Origin: Anaerolineales bacterium
Lineage (GTDB): Bacteria > Chloroflexota > Anaerolineae > Anaerolineales > Villigracilaceae
Reading direction: 5' to 3'
NCBI GenBank assembly: GCA_026928255.1
Contig: JAIXKJ010000003.1
Span: 707,833 to 771,832 of the forward strand
Length of the DNA stretch: 64,000 bases
How positions within the stretch are numbered: the first letter of the stretch is position 1; the number at the start of each line of letters is the position of its first letter. This document shows positions 51,536 through 62,163 of the stretch, piece by piece. A program made the position numbers and the translations under genes. The notes beneath the pieces are model-generated. The model was not told the origin of the DNA and searched no databases. It saw nothing but the letters and a program-made list of their open reading frames with translations.

Positions 51536-52066
51536 ATGAATTCTATTTCTCAACCAAATGCGCGGGAATATCCCGCTTACGCCGCCCAATACGTTCAACG
51601 CGCCGCAACGCGCGGAGACATTTTACAAAGCCTGGCGCTTCAACCCGACGAATTGCGTTCAGCGTTAGAAAAATTATCGGACGCGCAAGCGCGTTTCAAA
51701 CCCGCGCCAAACGAGTGGTCTGTCAAAGAAGTTGTCTTGCACATTACGGATGTGGAGCGCGTTTATTCGTATCGTCTATTGCGAATTTCGCGCAAAGACC
51801 AAACGCCGCTGATTGGCTTTGAGCAAGACAATTACATCCGCGAAGCCAAAGCGGACGAGACTGCGCTAAGCGATTTGCTCGACGAGTTTGCCTTTCTGCG
51901 CCGCGCCAACGCGCTGGCAATTCGCCGCCTCGACGCGGAGGCGCTCGACGCCGTCGGCTTCGTCGGCGAAAATTCCGTCAGCGCCCGCGCTTTGGTTTAT
52001 CTGCTCGTCGGACATGCGGAACATCATCTTAACAGCCTGCGCGAAAGTTATTTGCCGTTCGTCTAA
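51536..52066 (+). CDS. DinB-like four-helix metalloprotein
   Basis: This protein of 176 residues has a DinB/YfiT-type bundle. The core is PAPNEWSVKEVVLHITDVER and the C-terminal LVGHAEHHLNSL, giving the three His that bind the metal in this fold. Such proteins are often thiol-dependent S-transferases. The start at 51536 (AAAAGGAG, five bases) is far better than an upstream opening. A TACAAT at 51510-51515 may be its -10. It leads into the peptidase gene 14 bp later. Confidence 0.87.
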   Translation: MNSISQPNAREYPAYAAQYVQRAATRGDILQSLALQPDELRSALEKLSDAQARFKPAPNEWSVKEVVLHITDVERVYSYRLLRISRKDQTPLIGFEQDNYIREAKADETALSDLLDEFAFLRRANALAIRRLDAEALDAVGFVGENSVSARALVYLLVGHAEHHLNSLRESYLPFV

Positions 52067-52080
52067 TTTAAGGAGACTTC

Positions 52081-54153
52081 ATGGATTCAAAAATAAACCC
52101 GCCCATCGCCCCAAAACGTCCGCATGCGTTAAGCGCGCATGGAATAACGCGCATTGACAATTATTATTGGATGCGCGACCGCAACGACCCCGAAACGCTG
52201 AAATATCTTCGCGCCGAAAGCGCCTACCTTGAAGAAACTCTGCGGCACACAAAACCAACGCAAGAGATTCTCTTCTCTGAAATGAAAGCGCGGATTCAAG
52301 AAACGGATTCAACCGTCCCTGAGAAAAGAGGCGCGTATTTTTATTACGAACGTTTCGAGCGCGGAAAGCAATATCCCGTTTTCTGTCGCAAGAAAGAAGC
52401 GCCCGACGCGCCCGAAGAAATTCTGCTCGACCAAAATCAACTGGCGGAAGGAAAATCTTTTTGCAGCATCAGCGGAATTGAAGCCAGCCCTGACGGCTCA
52501 AAACTCGCTTACTTAGCGGACTTTGACGGCGACGAAATTTACACGCTCTATGTAAAAAATTTAATGAGCGGAGAATATTATCTCGAACAAATCGCCAACG
52601 TTTCAGGAAGCGCTTACGAGCGCATCGGCGCGACGTGGGCGAACGACAACCAAACGATTTTCTATGTCGCGTTAGACGAAGCGTTGCGTCCGTATAAACT
52701 TTATAGACACGCCGTCGGCGACGACCCGAAAAATGACGCGCTGATTTTTGAGGAAACCGAAGAAGAGTTCAGCCTGTTTTGCGACAAGTCGCGCGACGGC
52801 GAATTGATTATGACGTATCACGTCAGCACCGACGCGAGCGAAGTCCGCTTTCTAAGCGCGAATCAACCGAGCGCCGAACTGCGCGTTTTGCAGCCGCGCA
52901 TTCGCGGGTTGGAATATCACGCCGCGCATCATCATGGAAATTTTTTTATCGTCAACAACGACAACGCGAAAAATTTTAAGTTAAGCGTCGCGCCCGACGA
53001 CGCGCCGCAAAAAGAAAATTGGAGAGACGTCGTCTCGCAGCGCGACGACGTTTTGATAGAGAGCGTCGGCGCGTTTGAAAATCACATTGTCGTTTACGAG
53101 CGCAAAGGCGGGCTGAAACAAATCCGCATCAGCAACGCGGACGGCAAAAGCGGCGTTCGCTATGTGCAATTTCCCGAAGCGTCGTACAGTGTCCAGCCCG
53201 AAGGCAACGCGGAATTTAAATCGGATTTTCTGCGCGTGAAATATTCGTCGTTGATTACGCCGCCGACGATTGCGGACATTCGACTCGACAACGCGGAATG
53301 GGACGTCAAAAAAACGGACGCCGTCGGCGGCAACTTTGACAAAGAGCGCTTCGCGCTGGAACGTCTTTATGCCGTCGCATCTGACGGGACGAAAATCCCG
53401 CTAACGATTGCCTATCGAAAAGACATGCAAAAGAAAGACGGGACAAATCCCGCGTTGATGTACGGTTACGGCGCGTACGGCGCGACGATTGATCCGTTCT
53501 TCGACTCGAATCGCTTTAGCCTCATCGAGCGCGGATTCGTTTATGTCGTCGCTCACATTCGCGGCGGCTACGACATGGGGCGCGATTGGTACGATCAAGG
53601 CAAGATGGAAAACAAGCGCAATTCATTTACCGATTTCATCGCCTGCGCGGAGCATTTGATAAAAGAAGGCTACGTCGCCAAAGACAAGTTCGCCGTTCAA
53701 GGCGCTTCGGCGGGCGGATTGCTCGTCGGCGCGTGTTTGACGATGCGCCCCGATTTGTTCAAAGCCGTCATCGCCAAAGTCCCTTTCGTGGACGTGGTTA
53801 CGACGATGAGCGACCCAAGCATTCCGCTGACGACGCAAGAGTACGCGCAATGGGGCAATCCCGCAGACAAGGCGCAATTTGAATATATGCTTTCGTATTC
53901 GCCATACGATAACATCCGCGCAACGGATTACCCGAATTTATTAATTACAACAGGCATGAATGATCCGCGCGTGGCGTTTTGGGAGCCGGCAAAATTCGTC
54001 GCCAAATTGCGCGAAATGAAAACGAACAATCGCTTGCTCGTCTTTTACGTCAACTACGATTCGGGCCATGCGGGCGCCAGCGGGCGTTTCGACTTCATCC
54101 GAGAGATTGCGCTGGATTACGCCTTTTTATTAGACAGCATGGAAATTGAGTAA
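52081..54153 (+). CDS. ptrB: oligopeptidase B (prolyl-oligopeptidase family)
   Basis: This serine peptidase cuts small peptides after basic residues. Residues up to about 400 form the N-terminal beta-propeller; the hydrolase domain has the nucleophile Ser in QGASAGGLLVGA, Asp in GMNDPRVAFWEP and His in SGHAGASGRF. The start PIAPKRPHALSAHG with DNYYWMRDR is diagnostic of S9A enzymes. At 690 residues it is full length. Cytosolic, no signal peptide. Preceded by AAGGAGAC. Likely one unit with the DinB-like gene. Confidence 0.95.
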   Translation: MDSKINPPIAPKRPHALSAHGITRIDNYYWMRDRNDPETLKYLRAESAYLEETLRHTKPTQEILFSEMKARIQETDSTVPEKRGAYFYYERFERGKQYPVFCRKKEAPDAPEEILLDQNQLAEGKSFCSISGIEASPDGSKLAYLADFDGDEIYTLYVKNLMSGEYYLEQIANVSGSAYERIGATWANDNQTIFYVALDEALRPYKLYRHAVGDDPKNDALIFEETEEEFSLFCDKSRDGELIMTYHVSTDASEVRFLSANQPSAELRVLQPRIRGLEYHAAHHHGNFFIVNNDNAKNFKLSVAPDDAPQKENWRDVVSQRDDVLIESVGAFENHIVVYERKGGLKQIRISNADGKSGVRYVQFPEASYSVQPEGNAEFKSDFLRVKYSSLITPPTIADIRLDNAEWDVKKTDAVGGNFDKERFALERLYAVASDGTKIPLTIAYRKDMQKKDGTNPALMYGYGAYGATIDPFFDSNRFSLIERGFVYVVAHIRGGYDMGRDWYDQGKMENKRNSFTDFIACAEHLIKEGYVAKDKFAVQGASAGGLLVGACLTMRPDLFKAVIAKVPFVDVVTTMSDPSIPLTTQEYAQWGNPADKAQFEYMLSYSPYDNIRATDYPNLLITTGMNDPRVAFWEPAKFVAKLREMKTNNRLLVFYVNYDSGHAGASGRFDFIREIALDYAFLLDSMEIE

Positions 54154-54165
54154 AGCAATATCGCC

Positions 54166-54203
54166 ATACAAAAGACCTTCCGTGCGGAAGGTCTTTTGTA
54201 TTT
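54166..54203. terminator. bidirectional terminator between ptrB and gltA
   Basis: Perfect arms ATACAAAAGACCTTCCG / CGGAAGGTCTTTTGTAT, loop about CGTGCG, with A- and T-rich flanks on both sides. Confidence 0.92.
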
Positions 54204-54204
54204 C

Positions 54205-55518
54205 TTACGCCGCTTGCTTCGCGGCGACAATATCTTCGAGCATTTTTGTCGTCAACGATTTGGGGCGTTCAAGCGGCATGCCCAACGCGCGCGCCCAAAC
54301 GTAATTGGACGTTACGCCTAAGGCGCGGCCAATTCCAAACAGCACAGTGTAAAAGTCAAAGTCGCGCACGCCGTAGTGATATTGCAGCGTCCCGCTGATG
54401 GCGTCCACGTTGGGCGCGGGGCTTTTGGCTTTGCCCTGTTCCTTCAAGACTGTCGGCACAACGTCCAAAACCAATTCGGCGAGGCGCACCAATTCGTCGT
54501 CGGGGAAGCGCTTCTTCGCAAATTCCAGTTGACGGGTAAAGCGCGGGTCAATGACGCGCAACACGCCATGACCGTAACCTGGGATGACTTTGCCCTCGTT
54601 GAGCGTGTCCCAGGCAAATTTGTACAATTCGTCTCGCGAAGGCACGCCGCCAAATCTTTCTTTGACGCTCAACAGCCAGCCCAAACATTCCTGATTCGCA
54701 AGTCCATGCAACGGGCCTGCCAATCCGTTCAGCGCGGCGGAAAAAGAAAGGTACGGGTCGGAAAGCGCCGAACCGACCAAATGCATCGTGTGCGCCGAGA
54801 CATTGCCCGACTCGTGATCGCTGTGCAAAATAAAATACAAACGCGCCAAATCGGCGTAGCCTTTTTTATCTTCCACTTTCATCATGCGCGAAAAATTCAT
54901 GCCGTAATCTTGCTTGGGGTTATATTTCGGTTTGCCGTTTTCGCCAAAATATTTCATGCGATAAATATACGCGGCGATGATCGGCAAGCGCGCCGTCAAG
55001 TTGAGCGCGTCTTCCAACGCCGCTTCCCAATATTCTTCCTTTTTCATGGAAGGGTATTTCGTCGCAAAAGCGGATTCGGTTTGCAGCGCTAAAACCGCTT
55101 GCGAAAAGAGAGTCATCGGGTGAGTCTCTTTCGGCATGGACTTAATCATCTTGTAAACGTAATCGGGGACGGCGGCGCGTTGCGCCCATTCCGCTTCGAC
55201 TTCCAACGCCTGTTCCTTCGTCGGAACTTCGCCAATCAACAACAGATAAAACAACCCGCCGACGAGCGGCATTTTTCCGCCTTTGGCTTTCGGCAACGCT
55301 TTCAACAATTCGGGGATGGGCATTCCGCGAAAGAGAATGCCGTGCGCGGGGTCAACAAACGAAACGTCGGTCAGTAAAGATTTGATATCGCGCATGCCGC
55401 CGATGACTTGCCCCACCGTTACCTGATCTACGACCGTCTCGCCGTGTTCTTTCGCCAACACGCGGATTCGTTCGCGCCAAGACGGCAGTTGAGCGGACAT
55501 TTTCTCGTGCAAAATCAT
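54205..55518 (-). CDS. gltA: citrate synthase, mitochondrial-like type
   Basis: This enzyme condenses oxaloacetate and acetyl-CoA. Catalytic residues: His in NGLAGPLHGLANQE, His in PGYGHGVLR and Asp in PNVDAISG. The stretch HSDHESGNVSAHTMHLVGSA then LSDPYLSFSAALNGL is the signature of the eukaryotic-mitochondrial type, not of the hexameric E. coli GltA. 437 residues. It follows mdh by 63 bp across a hairpin, in one TCA-cycle unit. The start at 55518 (MILHEKMSAQ) is supported by a TAGGAG sequence upstream. Confidence 0.96.
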   Translation of the reverse strand: MILHEKMSAQLPSWRERIRVLAKEHGETVVDQVTVGQVIGGMRDIKSLLTDVSFVDPAHGILFRGMPIPELLKALPKAKGGKMPLVGGLFYLLLIGEVPTKEQALEVEAEWAQRAAVPDYVYKMIKSMPKETHPMTLFSQAVLALQTESAFATKYPSMKKEEYWEAALEDALNLTARLPIIAAYIYRMKYFGENGKPKYNPKQDYGMNFSRMMKVEDKKGYADLARLYFILHSDHESGNVSAHTMHLVGSALSDPYLSFSAALNGLAGPLHGLANQECLGWLLSVKERFGGVPSRDELYKFAWDTLNEGKVIPGYGHGVLRVIDPRFTRQLEFAKKRFPDDELVRLAELVLDVVPTVLKEQGKAKSPAPNVDAISGTLQYHYGVRDFDFYTVLFGIGRALGVTSNYVWARALGMPLERPKSLTTKMLEDIVAAKQAA

Positions 55519-55549
55519 ATAGAACTCCTAAAAAATAGTCAAGAAAACA

Positions 55550-55567
55550 GGTACGCTTCCGCGTACC
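55550..55567 (-). terminator. hairpin between mdh and gltA (weak terminator)
   Basis: On the minus strand GGTACGC-GGAA-GCGTACC is followed by TGTTTTCTTG. The short U-run suggests partial termination, lowering gltA relative to mdh, or a stability element. Confidence 0.5.
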
Positions 55568-55581
55568 CGTTATTTTACGTC

Positions 55582-56553
<972 letters not shown>

Positions 56554-56583
56554 TTATCCGAAAATCGCCGCATTTTACGCAAG

Positions 56584-56615
56584 AAAACAGACTCGCCGTC
56601 AAAGAGACGAGTCTG
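56584..56615 (-). terminator. intrinsic terminator of trxB
   Basis: CAGACTCG / CGAGTCTG with an inner CGTC / GACG pairing and, on the minus strand, TTTTC after the stem. It lies between trxB and the mdh promoter region. Confidence 0.72.
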
Positions 56616-56679
56616 CGTTTTCAGCGCGGATTCAGCCGATTAAGGAGAATCAGCCGTCGGTCAGAATTGCGCCGCTTCC

Positions 56680-57627
56680 TTAACCGCGAGCGGATTCGGC
56701 TTCCAGCGCTTCGAGGTGTCTGGTGGCTTGAATCGCCGCTGCCGCGCCCATCCCCGCGGATGTGATGACTTGCTTGAAGGTCGGGTCTGCCGCTTCGCCC
56801 GCCGCGTACACGCCCGCAACGCCCGTCTCCATTTTGTCGTTGACTTTGATGTAGCCGAGTTCGCTCATCGCTAATTTGCCTTTGAACATTTGCGTGTTTG
56901 GCGTATGCCCGATGAAGATGAACAAGCCGTCGGTTTCAAATTGACTCTCTTCGCCGCTGACGACGTTCTTCAATTTGAGCGAGGTTACTTTCTCGCCTTG
57001 TTCGACTTCGGTTACGACGGTGTTGAGGATGAAATTAAATTTGGGATGTTCTTGCGCGCGTTTTTGCAAAATGGCGCTGGCGCGAAATTCTTCGCGGCGA
57101 TGAACAAGCGTTACCGACGAAGCGTAGCGCGTGAGGAAAAGCCCTTCTTCAAAAGCGCTGTCGCCGCCGCCGACGACGACGACTTTTTTGTCTTTGAAGA
57201 ACCAGCCGTCGCAGGTGGCGCAATAGGAAACGCCGCGCCCGGTCATTTCGTATTCGCCTGGAATGTTGAGGTGGACGGGGTCGGCGCCGGTGGCGATGAT
57301 GAGCGTATCGGCGGAATATGCGCCGTTGTCGGCGACGACTTTATACGGGCGCTGGGAGAAGTCCACTTCGGTTGCCAAATCGTATTCGACTTTTGCGCCG
57401 AAGCGTTCGGCTTGTTTTTGGAAGAGTTCGCCGAGTTGCGCTCCGCCCACGCCTTCGGGAAAGCCCGGATAATTTTCGATTACGTCGGTCAGCGCGGCTT
57501 GACCGCCTAACTGCATCCCCGTCAGCACGACGGGCGCGAGTTCGGCGCGCGCGGCGTAGAGCGCGGCGGAAAGCCCGGTCGGTCCCGCGCCTAAAATGAG
57601 AACTTTTACATGTCTGGTTTCGGTCAT
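56680..57627 (-). CDS. trxB: thioredoxin reductase
   Basis: This flavoprotein passes electrons from NADPH to thioredoxin. The FAD motif is LILGAGPTGLSAALYAARAE, the redox pair is CATC followed by DGWFF, and the NADPH motif is VVVVGGGDSAFEEG; the end GVYAAGEAAD replaces the usual GVFAAGD. At 315 residues it is normal. AGGGAAATCTG precedes the ATG. It is divergent from uvrC with 120 bp between starts. Confidence 0.95.
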   Translation of the reverse strand: MTETRHVKVLILGAGPTGLSAALYAARAELAPVVLTGMQLGGQAALTDVIENYPGFPEGVGGAQLGELFQKQAERFGAKVEYDLATEVDFSQRPYKVVADNGAYSADTLIIATGADPVHLNIPGEYEMTGRGVSYCATCDGWFFKDKKVVVVGGGDSAFEEGLFLTRYASSVTLVHRREEFRASAILQKRAQEHPKFNFILNTVVTEVEQGEKVTSLKLKNVVSGEESQFETDGLFIFIGHTPNTQMFKGKLAMSELGYIKVNDKMETGVAGVYAAGEAADPTFKQVITSAGMGAAAAIQATRHLEALEAESARG

Positions 57628-57747
57628 CAGATTTCCCTGTTTTTGTTATTTGTTCGGTTGAGACGATTTTATGTTCGAGTTTATTACCGTTTGAATTTTA
57701 TCAGACAGACGAAAAAATAATAAAGGATACGGTAGAATCATTCTTAA

Positions 57748-59619
57748 ATGGAAGTCTCAGAAAAATTACAGGGCATTCTGTCCACGTTGCCCGCCAAACC
57801 AGGTTGTTATATTTATCGCAACGCCGAGGGGACGATCATCTACGTCGGCAAGGCGATTAATTTGAAGAATCGCGTGCGGAGTTACTTCCACGCCGATTCC
57901 AGCCACGACGCGAAAACCCGCCGCCTCGTCCGCGACATTGCCGACATCGAATGGATCGTCGTCGGCTCGGAACTGGAAGCGCTGATTCTTGAAATGAACT
58001 TAATCAAGAAACATCGCCCAAAGTACAACATCCGCCTTAAGGACGACAAGCGCTACCCTTACATCAAAGTTCATTGGGGCGACCCGTTCCCCAAAGTTAC
58101 CGTGACTCGCCAAATCGAAGACGACGGTTCGCGCTATTTTGGTCCGTACACGTCGGCTTGGGCGGTGCATCAAACGTTGGAAGCGCTGCGGCGCATCTTC
58201 CCTTATTTGACTTGCGACCGCGTCATCACGGGGAAGGACGCGCGCGCCTGTTTGTACTACGACATCAAGTTGTGTTCCGCGCCTTGCATTAGGGCGATTA
58301 ACCAAAAAGATTATCGCCAGATGATTTCCGATTTGATGGATTTCCTCAGCGGAAAAAGCGACGCGCTCATTCAGCGCGTGCAGCGCGACATGCAAAAAGC
58401 CTCCGACGAAATGCGCTACGAAAAAGCCGCCGCCTTGCGCGATCAACTGAAAGCCATGCACACCATCGTCGAGCGACAAAAGATTATTTTCAACTCGGAT
58501 TACGCCGACTCGGACGCCATCGCTATGGCGCGCGCGGACGGCGAAGCCTGCGTGCAAATCTTCTTCATTCGCGGCGGAAAATTAATCGGACGCGAATACT
58601 TCATCCTCGAAGGCACGGAGGACGAAAGCGACCAGCAAGTGATGGAAGAATTCGTCAAGCAGTTTTATTCCAAAGCGGCGACCATTCCCGAACAGGTGAT
58701 GCTCTCGCAAGAAATTGAAGAGCGCCAAATCATCGCGCAATGGCTAAACTCTAAACGCGGCGGCAAAAAGGTAAAAATCCTCACGCCCAAACGCGGACAG
58801 TCCAAAGATTTAGTGAAGATGGCGGCGGAAAATGCGGCGGAGACTTTGCGCTCGTTGCGCGCTCAATGGCAAGCGGACTCGCACCGTCAGGAGCAGGCGC
58901 TTTCAGAATTGCAAACTTTTTTGAATCTGTCTGCGCCGCCGAATCGTATAGAATGTTATGACGTCAGCCACATTCAAGGCGTGGCGACGGTCGGCGCGAT
59001 GGTCGTCTTCGAGCAAGGCGTCCCTGCCAAGCGGCTCTATCGCAAGTTCAACATCGAATCAACCAGCATCGGTTCGCCCGACGATTTCGCTTCAATGGAA
59101 GAAATGCTCTTGCGCCGCTTTCGCCGTTGGCAAGGCGCGCAAGAGACGGAAGAAACCGTTGGCGCGAAGAAAGACGAATCGTTTTCTTTTCTGCCCGATT
59201 TGATTATCATTGACGGCGGCAAAGGTCAACTCGGACGAGCCGTCAGCGTGTTGGAGCGCTTCGGGTTGGACGGAAAAATCCCGGTCGTCGGGCTGGCGAA
59301 GCGCGAAGAGGAAATCTTCTTTCCGCATACCAGTCAGCCGCTGATGCTGCCGCGTCATTCGCAAGCGCTTTATCTCGTGCAGCGCGTCCGCGACGAAGCG
59401 CACCGTTACGGGATTACGGCGCACCGCAAAAAGCGGACGAAACTTGGACTCGCTTCGCAGTTGGACGCGATTCCCGGCGTCGGTCCTGCGCGGCGCAAGG
59501 CGCTTTTGAAGCAATTCGGCTCGCTGGAAAAAATTCGAGAAGCCGACGTCAAAGAATTGGCGGCGGCGCAAGGCATGAATGAAACTGTCGCAAAAAATAT
59601 AAAGGCTCATTTGGAATGA
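57748..59619 (+). CDS. uvrC: excinuclease ABC subunit C
   Basis: This nuclease makes both cuts in nucleotide excision repair. Domains in order: GIY-YIG (PGCYIYRNAEGTIIYVGKA, residues 18-95), UVR motif (about 200-240), UvrC RNase-H-like domain (IECYDVSHIQG near 400) and tandem HhH at the C-terminus (DAIPGVGPARRKALLKQFGS). 623 residues, full length. A TAGAAT nine bases before the ATG and no ribosome site suggest a very short leader. Overlaps the following response regulator by 4 bases. Confidence 0.97.
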   Translation: MEVSEKLQGILSTLPAKPGCYIYRNAEGTIIYVGKAINLKNRVRSYFHADSSHDAKTRRLVRDIADIEWIVVGSELEALILEMNLIKKHRPKYNIRLKDDKRYPYIKVHWGDPFPKVTVTRQIEDDGSRYFGPYTSAWAVHQTLEALRRIFPYLTCDRVITGKDARACLYYDIKLCSAPCIRAINQKDYRQMISDLMDFLSGKSDALIQRVQRDMQKASDEMRYEKAAALRDQLKAMHTIVERQKIIFNSDYADSDAIAMARADGEACVQIFFIRGGKLIGREYFILEGTEDESDQQVMEEFVKQFYSKAATIPEQVMLSQEIEERQIIAQWLNSKRGGKKVKILTPKRGQSKDLVKMAAENAAETLRSLRAQWQADSHRQEQALSELQTFLNLSAPPNRIECYDVSHIQGVATVGAMVVFEQGVPAKRLYRKFNIESTSIGSPDDFASMEEMLLRRFRRWQGAQETEETVGAKKDESFSFLPDLIIIDGGKGQLGRAVSVLERFGLDGKIPVVGLAKREEEIFFPHTSQPLMLPRHSQALYLVQRVRDEAHRYGITAHRKKRTKLGLASQLDAIPGVGPARRKALLKQFGSLEKIREADVKELAAAQGMNETVAKNIKAHLE

Positions 59620-60005
59620 AAAATGTTTGGATTGTGGACGATGATAAAGAAATGGCGAACGCCGTCAGTTTGATGTTGAAATTGCTCGACTGCAAAGCGA
59701 CGCATTTTTCGACGCCTGGTTTGGCGGCGCAGGAATTGCTCAAAGGCAAAGCGCCCGATTTAATCATCCTCGACATTCAAATGGGACAAGTCAGCGGCTT
59801 GGACGTGTTGGAATACATCCGCCGCAACCGCACATGGAACGTCATCCCGATTATCATGCTCTCCTCCGAAGACGCGGACGTGATGAAAGTTAAGGCGCAA
59901 AAGCTCGGCGCGGACGGCTATGTAACGAAACCTGTTACAATTGAAGAACTTGAAAAAGTAATGGCAAAAGCCTTTTACAAACATATTGCAAAGCGAGCGA
60001 ACTAA
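59616..60005 (+). CDS. stand-alone receiver-domain response regulator
   Basis: This protein is a single CheY-like receiver of 129 residues with no output domain. The acidic pocket is D8-D10 (IVDDDKE), the phosphorylated Asp is D53 (LIILDIQMG), Ser83 stands at the conserved Ser/Thr place and K105 is in YVTKPV. It overlaps the uvrC stop (ATGA), so it is translated with uvrC. No kinase is nearby. Its partner may be a histidine kinase elsewhere or a protein-protein target. Confidence 0.93.
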   Translation: MKNVWIVDDDKEMANAVSLMLKLLDCKATHFSTPGLAAQELLKGKAPDLIILDIQMGQVSGLDVLEYIRRNRTWNVIPIIMLSSEDADVMKVKAQKLGADGYVTKPVTIEELEKVMAKAFYKHIAKRAN

Positions 60006-60007
60006 AA

Positions 60008-60148
60008 ATGGCAGGAAAAAACAAAAAAAATAAAATAGCGGCGGAAGAAAAAGTTTCCAAACGTCAAAAAACGGCGCAGATGTTATTCGCCGCTTTCGCC
60101 GTCGTGTTAATCGTCTCGATGGTGCTTTCCGCGTTTGTAACGTATTAA
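60008..60148 (+). CDS. 46-residue single-pass membrane protein
   Basis: This is a small ORF starting two bases after the response-regulator stop. It opens with a very basic stretch (MAGKNKKNKIAAEEKVSKRQ, then KTAQ) and ends with one membrane helix (MLFAAFAVVLIVSMVLSAFV then TY). It has the layout of a tail-anchored peptide with its basic end inside the cell. An intrinsic terminator begins 24 bases after its stop. No ribosome site is seen, so translation may depend on the overlapping upstream gene. I do not recognise it. Confidence 0.6.
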   Translation: MAGKNKKNKIAAEEKVSKRQKTAQMLFAAFAVVLIVSMVLSAFVTY

Positions 60149-60171
60149 CGCGGATTTCTTTATCTTTCTTC

Positions 60172-60202
60172 GCGCGGCGTTACGTTTCACGCCGCGCTTT
60201 CT
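60172..60202 (+). terminator. intrinsic terminator after uvrC operon
   Basis: GCGCGGCGT / ACGCCGCGC with an 8-base loop, followed by TTTCTTG. It ends the uvrC-regulator-small-protein unit ahead of prfA. Confidence 0.8.
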
Positions 60203-60234
60203 TGCGCCGATTGCCGTAATCAATCAGAGGAATT

Positions 60235-61311
60235 ATGTTAGAAAAAATGCAAGCCATCGAAGATAAATTTGACCAACTTGGAAAAGAACTGCTCGAAGTC
60301 GGCATGGATTACAAACGCGCCGCCGAAATCAACAAAGAGCGCGTCGGGCTGGAGCCGATTATCGAAGCGTCAAAACGCTATCGGCAGGCGGTCAACAATT
60401 TTGACGAAGCCAAAACCATCCTCGAAACCGAAACGGACGAGGACTTGATCGCGCTCGCCAAAGCGGACATGGACGACCTCGAACCAAAGATCGCAGAACT
60501 TGAAAAAGAAGTCAAAAGTCTGCTCGTGCCGAAAGATCCGCGAGACGACAAAAACGTCATCGTCGAAATTCGCGCGGGCGCCGGCGGAGACGAAGCCGCC
60601 ATCTTCGCCGCCGACCTCTTCCGCATGTACATGCGCTACGCCGAAGACAAACGCTGGAAAACCGAAGTCATGTCCGAAAACGCCATCGGCGTCGGCGGCT
60701 TCAAAGAAGTCATCTTTGAAGTTAAAGGCAAGGGCGCGTATTCCAAACTCAAATACGAATCGGGCGTGCATCGCGTGCAGCGCGTCCCCGCCACCGAATC
60801 GCAAGGGCGCATCCACACCTCCACCGCCACCGTCGCCGTCATGGCGCAAGTGGACGACGTGGAAGTGGACATTCCCGAAAGCGACATCGAAATCGAAGTC
60901 TATCGCTCTTCCGGCGCGGGCGGACAAAACGTGCAAAAGAACTCCACCGCCGTTCGCCTCTATCACAAACCGACGGGCATGGTCGTTACCTGTCAAGACG
61001 AACGCTCGCAACTGCAAAATAAATTGCGCGCCATGAGCATTTTGCGCGCGCGCCTTTACGAACTGGAAGAACAAAAACGCCGCGACGAACTCGAAGCCGA
61101 CCGCCGCTCGCAAGTCGGCTCTGGCGACCGCTCGGAAAAAATCCGCACCTATAATTACCCGCAAAGCCGCGTAACCGATCACCGCATCGGGCTGTCCAAC
61201 TACAACCTCGCAGGCATCATGGACGGCGATATAGACGGCTTCATTGACGAATTGACCACCCGCGACGAAGCGGGCAAACTCGCCGCTGGCGGCGCGAGCG
61301 ACGACGAATAA
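60235..61311 (+). CDS. prfA: peptide chain release factor 1
   Basis: This factor ends translation at UAA and UAG. The codon-recognition tripeptide PAT is in [14 protein letters not shown] and the GGQ is near 228 ([13 protein letters not shown]). The 358 residues are the usual length. AGAGGAATT precedes the ATG. It is followed 6 bases later by prmC, which methylates the Gln of GGQ, the classical pair. Confidence 0.98.
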   Translation: MLEKMQAIEDKFDQLGKELLEVGMDYKRAAEINKERVGLEPIIEASKRYRQAVNNFDEAKTILETETDEDLIALAKADMDDLEPKIAELEKEVKSLLVPKDPRDDKNVIVEIRAGAGGDEAAIFAADLFRMYMRYAEDKRWKTEVMSENAIGVGGFKEVIFEVKGKGAYSKLKYESGVHRVQRVPATESQGRIHTSTATVAVMAQVDDVEVDIPESDIEIEVYRSSGAGGQNVQKNSTAVRLYHKPTGMVVTCQDERSQLQNKLRAMSILRARLYELEEQKRRDELEADRRSQVGSGDRSEKIRTYNYPQSRVTDHRIGLSNYNLAGIMDGDIDGFIDELTTRDEAGKLAAGGASDDE

Positions 61312-61317
61312 CTCGCC

Positions 61318-62163
61318 ATGACTGCCGTCCGCGAATACCTCGCCCGCAAACTTGAGGAACTTCCGCTCGACTTAAATCAACAGGACGCGCAAGTTCTGCT
61401 GGCGCGCGCGTTGGAACGTCCGCGCTCGTGGCTGCTCGCCCACTTAGACGCGCCGCTTTCTCCGCCCGAACTGAACGCGGCAGACCAAGCCTTTGCGCGA
61501 CTCTCGGCGGGCGAACCGCTGCCCTACATTCTCGGCCATTGGGAATTTTTCGGCATGGATTTTGAAATCACGCCCGACACGTTAATTCCGCGCCCCGAAA
61601 CGGAATTGCTCGTCGAGAGCGCGATCAAATGGATGAAGAACAACCCTGAAAAAAGAAGAGTCGCGGACATCGGCACGGGCAGCGGAATTATTGCCGTTTC
61701 CATCGCCGCCAACATCCCCGACGCGCAAATCCTCGCCGCCGATATTTCGCCCGTCGCGCTCAAAGTCGCTCGGCGCAACGCGGAAAAATTCAACGTGTCA
61801 GAGCGCATTGAATTTGTCGAATGCGATTTGCTGCCGAAAGATTTTCCTTCTTGGTCTTTACATTTAATCTGCGCCAACCTGCCTTACATCCCCACTGCAA
61901 AATTGCGCGAACTCGCCGTCTTCAAACACGAGCCGACTCTCGCCCTCGACGGCGGCGAAGACGGGCTCGACCTTTATCGCCGCTTGTTCAACATCGCGCC
62001 GAAGTACCTCGCCTTGGACGGGTTAATGTTGCTTGAAGTCGAAGCCGAACAAGGCATCCACGCTTTGAACCTCGCCTTCGATTCTTTTTCTAACGCTTCC
62101 ATTCAACTGCGAAAAGACCTCGCCGATTGCAACCGTCTGCTCGAAATTAAACTGCGCGGCTAA
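61318..62163 (+). CDS. prmC: release-factor glutamine methyltransferase
   Basis: This SAM-dependent enzyme methylates the GGQ glutamine of release factors. The SAM motif is VADIGTGSGIIAVSIA, and the catalytic motif is NLPYIP in place of the usual NPPY. PRPETELLVE and an N-terminal helical domain fit the family. 281 residues. It is coupled to prfA. Its last 17 bases overlap the end of tsaD on the other strand, a convergent overlap. Confidence 0.95.
   Translation: MTAVREYLARKLEELPLDLNQQDAQVLLARALERPRSWLLAHLDAPLSPPELNAADQAFARLSAGEPLPYILGHWEFFGMDFEITPDTLIPRPETELLVESAIKWMKNNPEKRRVADIGTGSGIIAVSIAANIPDAQILAADISPVALKVARRNAEKFNVSERIEFVECDLLPKDFPSWSLHLICANLPYIPTAKLRELAVFKHEPTLALDGGEDGLDLYRRLFNIAPKYLALDGLMLLEVEAEQGIHALNLAFDSFSNASIQLRKDLADCNRLLEIKLRG

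Noticed and set aside
60370..61182. 270-codon open frame opposite prfA
   Set aside because: Antisense to release factor 1, with repetitive Phe/Ala/Val composition typical of shadow frames.
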